A DNA stretch of 42,194 bases from an uncultured Acetatifactor sp. GTDB taxonomy: Bacteria; Bacillota; Clostridia; Lachnospirales; Lachnospiraceae. The stretch covers positions 1 through 42,194 of the forward strand of contig CAJUFI010000036.1 of assembly GCA_910585665.1 (NCBI GenBank). Direction: 5' to 3'. Below are positions 1 to 6,073 of this stretch, piece after piece (the stretch's first letter is position 1; each line of letters begins with the position of its first letter). Below the pieces are notes generated by a model. That model had not been told where the DNA came from. It saw only the letters and a program-made list of their open reading frames with translations, and made no database searches. The translations under genes were made by a program, and so were the position numbers.

Positions 1-49
1 TATCAGGTTTACTCTAAACAAAATGCGTAGATTATTTTCCGGCAGTTCC
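1..49 (-). repeat. Truncated copy of 101-bp TA-flanked element (left window edge)
   Basis: The first 49 bases match one arm of the 101-bp element seen complete at 1238-1338: both contain a CTAAACAA stretch followed by a TTATTTTCCGRCARTTCC end. The copy is bounded on the right by the TA at 50-51 and is cut by the window start. The TA and the first G of the element form the TAG stop of the neighbouring solute-binding protein remnant. Confidence 0.85.
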
Positions 50-1804
50 TAAGCGTCCTGGTATACCTTCAGGAGCTTATCCATGCCGCACTTATCTTTC
101 AGGTACTTGATATAAGCCTCCCACTCCGCATCCGTAGGCCCGCCGTTCTTGATCCACAGGCCCTCCTGCTCCGCCACGGCGCTCTCGAAGCCGGGCTTAT
201 ACCAGTCGATGTCATCCAGCTCCCTGCCTGTATACACACAGTCCACCGGGTAGAAGGCCGTGTCGCTTACATAAGGCATCCAGAAGTCGTACAGGTCCGT
301 CAGGCGCTCGATGGCACGATCCTCCATCTTGAATGTGGTCAGATAGTAATCGCTCAGGATGAGCTTCGGCCCGCTCACCTCATACTCGCCCTTCAGCTCA
401 CCGGATCCCTTGCCGTACTTCTCGCGGCTCTCCTCGTCCGAAATGCTCAGCCACACGCCGTCCTCGTCCTGTTCCGTAAAATAGGTGCCGATGGGGCCGT
501 ACTGCAGCTGCATCACCACCTCCGGATCGTACCACATGTCAAAAAACTTCAGCAGGTTGGCCGGGCTCTTGCACTTTTTCGTGATGTTCAGCTGGCCGCT
601 GTTAATCCCGCCGCCGGTGCGCACCGTCACATTGTGGGTGCCGTCAGGTCCGTCCAACACCGGTAGGAACACATAGTCATCTGAACAGTCGCCCATCAGC
701 TCCTCGATGTACCACCAGGTAGAGACGCCCACATAGCCCTGGGAGCACTTTGAGATCAGCTGCGTGGTATCCTGGCTGAACATCTCGATGTCCATCAGGC
801 CTTCCGCATACCAGTCATGGAAATAAGTGACCGCGTCCCTGTAAGCATCTGTCACACAGATGAATTCCACTGTGCCGTCCCCATGGAGCACCAGGTCATT
901 GCATACATCCGCCGGCCAGTTCGTGAAGCCGAACCCCGCATAGAAGATATTCTGGCCCCAGCACCACTCGTCAAACCCCGTGCTCATGGGGATGGTGCTG
1001 CCCGGCGCGTTCCCGTAATACTTCGCGCTCATGTCATTGTCCTGAAAGGCCTTCAGCACATCGTGGAGCTCATCCAGCGTGGTCGGCACTTCCAGCCCCA
1101 GATCGTCCAGCCACGCCTTGTTGATCATGGAATACTGCGGAATCGAGAAGATGCTGTAGTCCTCCGGCGCACCGATGCCCGCTGTCCCCATCCGCTCTCC
1201 CGCCGGGAGGCCGTAGATATAGCCATCGTCCATGGTAAGGAATTGTCTACAAATAACTGATGCGAGTTGATAGCCGTTTTCCTTGTATTTCCGGGCTTTC
1301 TTCTAAACAAGTTGCATCAGTTATTTTCCGACAATTCCTAATGGCGCTGCGGATATCTGGGTTCTCCTCCAGGATCCTGCTCAGGTTAGGCATATATTCT
1401 TCCGTCAGGTAAGGCGTCAGGTCGATGAAAGTGCCGTCGTCCCCATACCGGGAGATGTCATAGTTGCTGAATCCCACGCCCATGAACGCGTCCGGCAGCT
1501 CCTCCCCCGCGATGCGGATATTGACCTGCTCGCCCAGAGACTCGCTCATGGTAGTCCAGTCAATGCTGATTCCCGCATCCTCCTGAAGCTGATTCAGGAC
1601 TACATTATTGTCATATCCCGGGCTCAGCGCGCCCTGTCCTCCCATGATTGCGAACTCCGTCTGAGTGACGTCCGGGTTCGCCACGCCCTTTTCATGATGG
1701 CCGTAATCTTTGTCCCCGCACGCCGTCGCCGACAGCACCAGGCCGGCGGCAAGCGTACAGGATACAAGCCTTTTTCCGTAATTGCCTTTCTTCCACTTAC
1801 TCAT
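49..1804 (-). pseudogene. Extracellular solute-binding lipoprotein (sugar ABC transporter type), disrupted
   Basis: Two open segments belong to one gene. The N-terminal part (1804 to about 1341, about 154 residues) has a lipoprotein signal: Lys/Arg start, hydrophobic stretch and lipobox ending at Cys29 (LSATAC). The C-terminal part (1233 to 49, 394 residues) begins MDDGYIYGLP and has the Trp/Tyr-rich body of large sugar-binding proteins of the LplA/YtcQ type (usually 540-570 residues). A 101-bp element at 1238-1338 separates them. Deleting it with one TA restores an in-frame Ala-Ile-Thr-Met-Asp-Asp join. A second copy abuts the 3' end: the stop TAG is made of a target TA plus the element's G, and the last residues (KVYQDA) look cut short, since relatives usually continue with a Tyr. 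Upstream of the ATG at 1804 there is no ribosome site, because the sequence turns directly into a LacI remnant. No permease genes are present. The gene is very probably dead. Confidence 0.85.
1238..1338 (-). mobile_element. 101-bp TA-flanked palindromic element (MITE-like) inside the solute-binding protein gene
   Basis: A complete copy is flanked by TA at 1236-1237 and 1339-1340. The two ends are imperfect inverted repeats of about 30 bases (TAGGAATTGTCGG...AATAACTGATGCAA against TAAGGAATTGTCTAC...AATAACTGATGC). It has no coding capacity. Removing 103 bases (element plus one TA) rejoins the host reading frame exactly, which shows directly that it is an insertion with TA target duplication. 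TA duplication is typical of elements mobilised by IS630/Tc1-mariner-type transposases; no such transposase is in the window. Internal sequence groups it with the copies at 2602-2702 and 42140-42194. Confidence 0.88.
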
Positions 1805-2159
1805 AGATTCTTATGAAGCGTTTGAGGAATTTCTGGCGGCGCACATACAGAACGGGAAACTGGCCTTTGACGGCGTCTTCTGCGTGACTGACAGCCTCGC
1901 CTACTTTATCATAAAGGTATTGCGCAGGCTGGGCCAGCGGGTGCCCGAGGACGTGCAGGTCATCGGCTTCGATGGCATCCGGCAGCTGGGCGTGTAGGAT
2001 TACGTCTGCTCCACCATCGTGCAGCCTGTGGCGGAGATTGCCGAAATGTGTGTGGAGCTGCTCCTTCAGGAAAGCCTGCAGGTGAAGCCTCCTCTCGTCT
2101 GCCTTCCTGTGGCTTACGCTTACGGGGGCACCACGGCGGAAGGTCCGGAGCGGAGGTGA
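1805..2159 (+). pseudogene. LacI-family transcriptional regulator, 3' fragment with internal stop
   Basis: In one frame the sequence reads as the C-terminal sugar-binding part of a LacI/GalR regulator: FDGVFCVTDSLAY, then EDVQVIGFDGI, then after an in-frame TAG at 1995-1997 DYVCSTIVQPVAEIAEM..., ending at TGA 2157-2159. The whole N-terminal half (helix-turn-helix and first lobe) is missing. The fragment begins within a few bases of the start codon of the divergent solute-binding protein gene, so a deletion or rearrangement joins the two. No ribosome site or start fits. It probably once regulated a sugar uptake locus. Confidence 0.8.
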
Positions 2160-2434
2160 TGCTGATGAATGCCCGTATCCTGAGCTCCGGAAAGCAGTCA
2201 ACTTAAAACAATCTGTTCCCAATTCAGCGTCAACGAGGGCTGGTTACGCACCGCCTCCGGGAAAATGTTTCTTGAGAACGAAAAGAAGCGCTCCACCCAG
2301 ACAAGTGGTGCCTATCTGCGCATACTGACAAATATGCGCCGGAAGATGCCTGTTATGAAAATGAAATTTACTGCTGAGATTATAGATAATGATAGAAAAT
2401 CATAGATTGCTATATATGGTCATATATGGTCTTA
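2160..2434. other. Intergenic remnant, no recognisable gene
   Basis: Follows the LacI remnant. A + strand frame is open from about 2226 to 2405 (VNEGWLRTASGKMFLENEK...), but it has no credible start or ribosome site and I do not recognise it. A short direct repeat (ATATATGGTC twice) lies at 2412-2431, just before the element array. Probably decayed sequence. Confidence 0.5.
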
Positions 2435-2496
2435 GAAATATCTCCAAATAACTGATACAAGTTCATGGCAACTATTGTATTTCCGGACTTTTTCCT
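2435..2496 (-). repeat. Internally deleted copy of the TA-flanked element
   Basis: This lies between TA at 2433-2434 and TA at 2497-2498. It keeps the CCAAATAACTGATACAAGTT arm and the central GTATTTCCGG core of the complete copies, but lacks most of the second arm. It is the first member of a four-unit array. Confidence 0.75.
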
Positions 2497-2498
2497 TA

Positions 2499-2599
2499 GG
2501 AATTGTCGGAAAATAACTGCTGCAATTGCTTCAGGCAAAAGCCCGGAAATACAATAAAAATTGCTATAAACTTGCAGCAGTTATTTGTAGACACTTCCT
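2499..2599 (+). mobile_element. Complete 101-bp TA-flanked element, array unit 2
   Basis: Flanked by TA at 2497-2498 and 2600-2601. Left end GGAATTGTCGGAAAATAAC, right end TTATTTGTAGACACTTCCT; the arms are inverted repeats differing at about three positions over 28. Its reverse complement matches the copy at 20110-20210 at 100 of 101 positions by my count, so at least one of the two moved or was copied recently. Confidence 0.88.
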
Positions 2600-2601
2600 T
2601 A

Positions 2602-2702
2602 GTAACTGTCGGAAAATAACCAATGCAGCTTGTTTAGGAGAAAGCCCGGAAATACAAGGAAAACGGCTATAAACCCGCATCCGTTATTTGCAGACAATCC
2701 CT
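2602..2702 (+). mobile_element. Complete 101-bp TA-flanked element, array unit 3
   Basis: Shares the TA at 2600-2601 with unit 2 and ends at TA 2703-2704. It has the same length and architecture, but its internal sequence (TTGTTTAGGAGAAAGCCC) is that of the 1238-1338 and 42140 copies, a different subfamily from unit 2. Its left end is diverged (GTAACTGTCGG). Confidence 0.85.
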
Positions 2703-2704
2703 TA

Positions 2705-2736
2705 ACAACTGTATCAATCATTTTCTGACAGTTCCT
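2705..2736. repeat. Short deleted derivative of the TA-flanked element, array unit 4
   Basis: Follows unit 3 at the shared TA 2703-2704 and ends at TA 2737-2738. Only the extreme ends remain (ACAACTGT and CATTTTCTGACAGTTCC). From here to 2852 there is AT-rich sequence without a gene that I can support. Confidence 0.55.
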
Positions 2737-2852
2737 TATATAATTACTCACATAATTACACATAAACAAGATTGACTACAGCAAAGTAGCTAAAAGGCGT
2801 GACTCCAAAAAGGAAGGCACGCCGGAAAACAGCCCCCGATTCTTCCTCGCTC

Positions 2853-3104
2853 TCAGCCCTGCAGCCCTCTGGCCTGCCTGTCCATGTCCTCCACCACGAT
2901 ATCGTAAATCTCTCCCAGGGACGCGCAGTACTCCAGCACCTTCCAGGGCTCATTCGTATGATAATGAATCTTGATCAGCTCGTCGTCTCCCACGGCCAGC
3001 AGACAGTCGCCCTGGAAATGTTCCGCGAAATAATCCGTAATGGCGTCCTCGTCAAGGCCCTGCCCTTCAATCAGCAATTGCGTATCATATTTGAATTCCA
3101 GCAT
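2853..3104 (-). CDS. Small FakA C-terminal-like protein ('kinase to dihydroxyacetone kinase')
   Basis: 83 residues. The stretch GDCLLAVGDDELIKIHYHTN (residues 32-51), followed by the Pro-Trp-Lys-Val-Leu-Glu segment and EIYDIVVEDMDRQ, matches the C-terminal domain of FakA/YloV-type DAK2 proteins, where the same GD-x-HxHT-N-P pattern occurs. The fatty-acid kinase DhaL part and the rest of that roughly 550-residue protein are absent. Stand-alone short forms of this domain are common in Lachnospiraceae, so this may be a complete small gene rather than a remnant. The ATG at 3104 has a good ribosome site (AAGGAGAAAG, 5 bases away). The upstream region is shared with the divergent SASP gene. Its function is unknown. 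Confidence 0.75.
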   Translation of the reverse strand: MLEFKYDTQLLIEGQGLDEDAITDYFAEHFQGDCLLAVGDDELIKIHYHTNEPWKVLEYCASLGEIYDIVVEDMDRQARGLQG

Positions 3105-3280
3105 ATTCTTTCTCCTTATATTATGATTGAATTATGAAAAAGCATTTTCCCCGCTCCTGTGGGCACAGCTATACCATATCATATTTCCGGGCCTCTGTAA
3201 AGGCGCTTCTCCTCTACAGGCTCTGACAAAGGCCCACAAAAGGCCAGCGGAAAATTTTCGATTTTGCCCAAAAGTTTCCA

Positions 3281-3309
3281 ACATATTTTCTTTCCGCCAG
3301 GTCATACTA
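3281..3309 (+). promoter_or_regulatory. Candidate sigma-G promoter of the SASP gene
   Basis: ACATA at 3281-3285, 17 bases, then CATACTA at 3303-3309. The -10 fits the sigma-G consensus CATWHTA exactly and the -35 fits GHATR at four of five positions. Forespore expression is what SASP genes need. The transcript would carry a leader of about 105 bases. The rest of 3105-3420 holds only this promoter and the hairpin that follows. Confidence 0.55.
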
Positions 3310-3344
3310 AGACCAAGATAAGTTGCAGCAAACACTTAAACTGA

Positions 3345-3384
3345 ATCTTCAGGATAAGTGACATGCAGCACTTATCTTGAAGAT
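3345..3384 (+). other. Strong hairpin in the SASP mRNA leader
   Basis: The arms 3345-3360 (ATCTTCAGGATAAGTG) and 3369-3384 (CACTTATCTTGAAGAT) pair over 16 bases with a single G-U and an 8-base loop. An upstream AAGATAAGT at 3315-3323 could pair with the same ACTTATCTT 3' arm, giving a mutually exclusive fold. The hairpin ends 26 bases before the ribosome site. It may stabilise the message or control its translation; the function is inferred. Confidence 0.6.
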
Positions 3385-3420
3385 AGATAAAAGGACTTAC
3401 AAACATTGGAGGTGAAAAAG

Positions 3421-3621
3421 ATGTCTGGAAACAGAAGCAACAAAGTAGAAGTGCCTGAAGCTAAGGCAGCAATGGATCGTTTTAAGACCGAGGTGGCATC
3501 CGAGCTGGGTGTGAATCTGAAGGAGGGCTACAACGGTGACCTGACTTCCCGCGAGGCCGGTTCCATCGGCGGCGAGATGGTTCGCCGTATGATCAAGAAG
3601 CAGGAAGAGCAGATGAAATAA
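3421..3621 (+). CDS. Alpha/beta-type small acid-soluble spore protein
   Basis: 66 residues. It binds and protects DNA in the dormant spore and is degraded at germination by the GPR protease. The family signature is clear: the GPR cleavage region TEVASELG at residues 23-30, then GYNGDLTSREAGSIGGEMVRRMI at 37-58. The start is the ATG at 3421, because a GGAGGTG site lies 5 bases upstream. The upstream ATG at 3406 overlaps that ribosome site and is not used. The gene is monocistronic, with a sigma-G-like promoter and a structured leader upstream and a hairpin terminator downstream. It is direct evidence for a spore-forming host. Confidence 0.95.
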   Translation: MSGNRSNKVEVPEAKAAMDRFKTEVASELGVNLKEGYNGDLTSREAGSIGGEMVRRMIKKQEEQMK

Positions 3622-3717
3622 GCTCACCAAGGCTGACATGAATGAAACGCCTTATCCAAAGGCATGTGTGCGCCGTTGACGCGTATATGTGCCTGCACAG
3701 AGGCGCTTAAGACACCA

Positions 3718-3762
3718 GGGGCTGTCATGGCGATGATCACAGATCAAAACCGTGGCAGCCCC
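3718..3762. terminator. Hairpin between the convergent SASP and kinase genes
   Basis: GGGGCTGTCATGG (3718-3730) pairs with CCGTGGCAGCCCC (3750-3762) over 13 bases with two G-U pairs and a 19-base loop. There is no clear T-run, so it is a weak intrinsic terminator that could serve both converging transcripts. Confidence 0.45.
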
Positions 3763-3795
3763 AAATGATTATGGGCACACTTAGCTCCCGCCCCG

Positions 3796-4653
3796 TCATC
3801 CAGAGGGTGCTTCCAGCGCCGCCAATGCCTCCAGGACGCTTTCCATGTCCGGCATCCGGCCCCCGGCATCCTCTTTGGTACAGGCTTCCAGCACCCTCCA
3901 AAGCCTTCCCGCCAGCCTCTTCTCCGACCTCTTCCTCCCTTTCCCGGAACGGGCCCACAGCCCTCCTGCGGCGCCGGCCCCACCTCGCCAGAGCCCCCGA
4001 ATCCGTCCCGAATCATGTGGCCCAGCCCCCAGCATGGCCTTCAGGGTCTGCCCCAGCCCATATACATCGCAGGCCGCCGTCAATCTGCCGTCCCCCTCCA
4101 GCTGCTCCGGCGCGGCGAAGCCGGGAGACCCGGCACGGGAACCTGCTTTCCCCCCCAGCCCGCACACGCAGCCCAGATCGATCAGTTCCGCTCTGCCGTC
4201 CTGCCTGATGATGATGTTCGCAGGCTTTATGTCCCGGAATAGCAGCGGCTCCGGCAATCCGTGCAGATACCGCAGACCCTCCGCCAGCATACGGCCCACG
4301 CATATGGTCTGTCTTGCCGAAAAGCGCCGCCGTTCCAGCATCTCCGCCAGGCTCTGTCCCGGCACGAATTCCCGCAGCAGAATCCCCAGCCCGTCCTCTT
4401 CCCAAAATGCGGCATATTGGGGGAACAAAGGATGGCTCAGCTCCGCCATGGCCTGGGCTTCCTTCCCCAGCATACCGGCTTTCCAGCTGACCTTGCAGAC
4501 ATACAGCCCGCCCTCCGCCATGTCCTCCACACAGTACACATCGGAAAAGGACCCCCGGCCCAGCAGCCCCCGCCGGAGGTACCCTCTTTTCTCCAAAATC
4601 ACTTTGTCCAGATACCTCTCCCTGTTCTTTCGTACCAGTTTCTCATACTCCAT
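3796..4653 (-). CDS. Soluble Hanks-type serine/threonine protein kinase
   Basis: 285 residues. A protein kinase fold is shown by the glycine loop LGRGSFSDVY (31-40), ATP lysine K54, helix-C Glu near E65, catalytic loop FRDIKPANI (139-147: D141, K143, N146), metal-binding DLG (159-161) and FAAPEQ (179-184). Two motifs are variants: HRD is FRD and DFG is DLG, both tolerated in active kinases. There is no transmembrane segment or PASTA domain, so it is cytosolic, unlike PrkC. The C-terminal 80 residues are rich in Gly, Arg and Ala. The ATG at 4653 has GAGG 5 bases upstream; an upstream GTG at 4668 is possible. The gene is alone between the SASP gene (convergent) and the DeoR-like gene, with no phosphatase partner. 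The substrate is unknown. Confidence 0.85.
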   Translation of the reverse strand: MEYEKLVRKNRERYLDKVILEKRGYLRRGLLGRGSFSDVYCVEDMAEGGLYVCKVSWKAGMLGKEAQAMAELSHPLFPQYAAFWEEDGLGILLREFVPGQSLAEMLERRRFSARQTICVGRMLAEGLRYLHGLPEPLLFRDIKPANIIIRQDGRAELIDLGCVCGLGGKAGSRAGSPGFAAPEQLEGDGRLTAACDVYGLGQTLKAMLGAGPHDSGRIRGLWRGGAGAAGGLWARSGKGRKRSEKRLAGRLWRVLEACTKEDAGGRMPDMESVLEALAALEAPSG

Positions 4654-4775
4654 AGATACCTCAATCACTGCCCCAGATTGCCCTGGACCACCTGTACATC
4701 CTGAAAATACGGAACGGAAGATGACGTGCCACTATGACAGGCATAAAAACCTGTAGTAATCGGAAAATCGGAAAA

Positions 4776-5678
4776 TCATACTTCAATTATTTCACTAATA
4801 ACATCATGCTTAGCCACTAAAAATTTATGAGATAAGCAGATATTATCTGTTACACAAACAATACGTTTGCTGTATTCAATTACACTTTTTAAATACTCCG
4901 CCCTTTGCTGGCTAGATGTATAGAAACCATCATTTTCAACATACATCTCGCAATAAATAATAGCATCATCAAATTTTTCTGAATATCCACTAGCAAATCC
5001 ATTAAAAATTACTTCGCCATTATTATTAATCTTTCCTCCGAATAAAGTTACTTCGTATTCCAGCTTTCCTAAGACTAAAGCACATTTTAAAGAATGTGTA
5101 ATAAAACGGCAATTAGACTTAATTTGACTTGCAATCATTATGGTCAATTCATTGTAATCAACATAAACCAAATGTCCATTATCAATATTTATGCACAGTT
5201 TTGTTTTGTGGTATGCTCTGTTTAAATAAAGATTATAATTGCGAATAGGTGCTAAAGATATGTTATCTACAGAAAGGTAATAAGTAGTACCACATACCAT
5301 CATTGCAATCAATCCGCTCTCAGCTAATTTTGTTGAATGTTTCATTAAAGTATTTGAATCAATATTTAATATGACCTGCAGATCAGAGAGCTTCACTTCT
5401 CCCTTCATACGAACAACACTTAATATTTTGTTTTGTATGTTACTATCGCAATCTAAGCTTTCAAATTCAGTCTTAAGTTGTAATCCATCTTGAATTGTGT
5501 CATTCAATATAGCTCCACCATGTATTCTGGTAATTATGCCTTTATTTTCCAATTCTTGTAAATCTTTTTTTGCCGTTTCATAACCGATATTAAAAGTCCT
5601 TTGAATATCACTTACTCTAATCTGCCCCTCTCGATTTAATATTTCAACAATTTTTTTGTGTCTCTCAACTGGAAACAT
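4776..5678 (-). CDS. DeoR-like transcriptional regulator with two winged-helix segments
   Basis: 300 residues. Residues 5-56 are a typical DeoR N-terminal winged helix (KIVEILNREGQIRVSDIQ... and RIHGGAIL). Residues 80-136 look like a second winged helix (ILSVVRMKGEVKLSDLQVIL... and GLIAMMVCGTTYYL), which ordinary DeoR proteins (about 250 residues) lack. The C-terminal 150 residues resemble the DeoR sugar-phosphate sensor (LFGGKIN at 212-218; CEMYVENDGFYTSS). The gene is strikingly AT-rich compared with its GC-rich neighbours, which suggests acquisition by transfer. Start ATG 5678 has AGGAGG upstream. No metabolic partner gene adjoins it, so its effector and targets are unknown. A promoter-overlapping palindrome suggests autoregulation. 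Confidence 0.8.
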   Translation of the reverse strand: MFPVERHKKIVEILNREGQIRVSDIQRTFNIGYETAKKDLQELENKGIITRIHGGAILNDTIQDGLQLKTEFESLDCDSNIQNKILSVVRMKGEVKLSDLQVILNIDSNTLMKHSTKLAESGLIAMMVCGTTYYLSVDNISLAPIRNYNLYLNRAYHKTKLCINIDNGHLVYVDYNELTIMIASQIKSNCRFITHSLKCALVLGKLEYEVTLFGGKINNNGEVIFNGFASGYSEKFDDAIIYCEMYVENDGFYTSSQQRAEYLKSVIEYSKRIVCVTDNICLSHKFLVAKHDVISEIIEV

Positions 5679-5699
5679 ACTTTTCCTCCTAATTCCATT

Positions 5700-5742
5700 T
5701 AATTATATATATAATTACACCACAATTAATACCGTTTGTCAA
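5700..5742 (-). promoter_or_regulatory. Sigma-A promoter of the DeoR-like gene with overlapping 18-bp palindrome
   Basis: On the minus strand TTGACA (5737-5742), 17 bases, TGTAAT (5714-5719). The perfect palindrome TAATTATATATATAATTA at 5700-5717 overlaps the -10 and start site, where a repressor operator would lie. It could also be mere AT-richness. Confidence 0.6.
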
Positions 5743-5774
5743 TCATTTTTCCAAGGCATTGCTGCCAAAAATTC

Positions 5775-5899
5775 TTCCATCTGTGCAGTTGCGACTACAA
5801 GGCTGCACGAAATGAGACTGTCTGAACTCGGTTTTGCCTATCAGAAGATAGCAGCCCCTATAATCTGGGGATTTAGGATTTTCAACCGCACAGATGGAA
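5775..5899 (-). other. Candidate structured RNA or palindromic element
   Basis: Arms 5775-5791 and 5883-5899 pair over 17 bases around CCATCTGTGC. On the minus strand the only non-Watson-Crick position becomes a G-U pair, while on the plus strand it is an A-C mismatch. Inside are CTATC-AGAA-GATAG (5838-5851), CCCC/GGGG (5855-5870) and GGCTGC/GCAGCC (5801-5856). It lies upstream of the DeoR promoter. It may be a small RNA, or an insertion element with 17-bp inverted ends. I do not recognise the family. Confidence 0.4.
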
Positions 5900-6034
5900 A
5901 TTCTTTTACCTTTTTGGAGGTATGGACAGAAAAGTTATGGGATACACGAAGCATAAGGCTGTTTCGGTTGCGTCATACTAGGGAATTCAGGTTTACTGAC
6001 TGACTTACTGACTTACAGACTTTCCGCCGCCGTA
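5900..6034. other. Intergenic, nothing firm
   Basis: Between the palindromic segment and the rseP terminator. It holds a 19-codon plus-strand frame (5930-5989, MDRKVMGYTKHK...) whose GGAGG is only one base from the ATG, and a short ACTGACTTACTGACTTAC repeat near 5995. No gene is supported. Confidence 0.4.
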
Positions 6035-6058
6035 GACCCCGCCACAGACAGCGGGGTC
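6035..6058 (-). terminator. Hairpin after rseP
   Basis: GACCCCGC (6035-6042) and GCGGGGTC (6051-6058) form a perfect 8-bp stem with an 8-base loop, 15 bases past the rseP stop. No T-run follows, so the call is tentative. Confidence 0.45.
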
Positions 6059-6073
6059 CTCGCGGCACCCGGA

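Noticed and set aside
817..1260. Long open frames opposite most genes (for example 147 codons here, and 455 codons at 7113-8480)
   Set aside because: They are antisense shadows of GC-rich coding sequence, lack ribosome sites and have low-complexity Pro/Arg/His-rich translations.
3750..3762. A 13-base word (CCGTGGCAGCCCC) shared with 13082-13094
   Set aside because: Exact 13-base matches are expected by chance in 42 kb; the surrounding sequences do not align.
5930..5989. 19-codon plus-strand frame with GGAGG
   Set aside because: The ribosome site is one base from the ATG and the peptide has no recognisable features.
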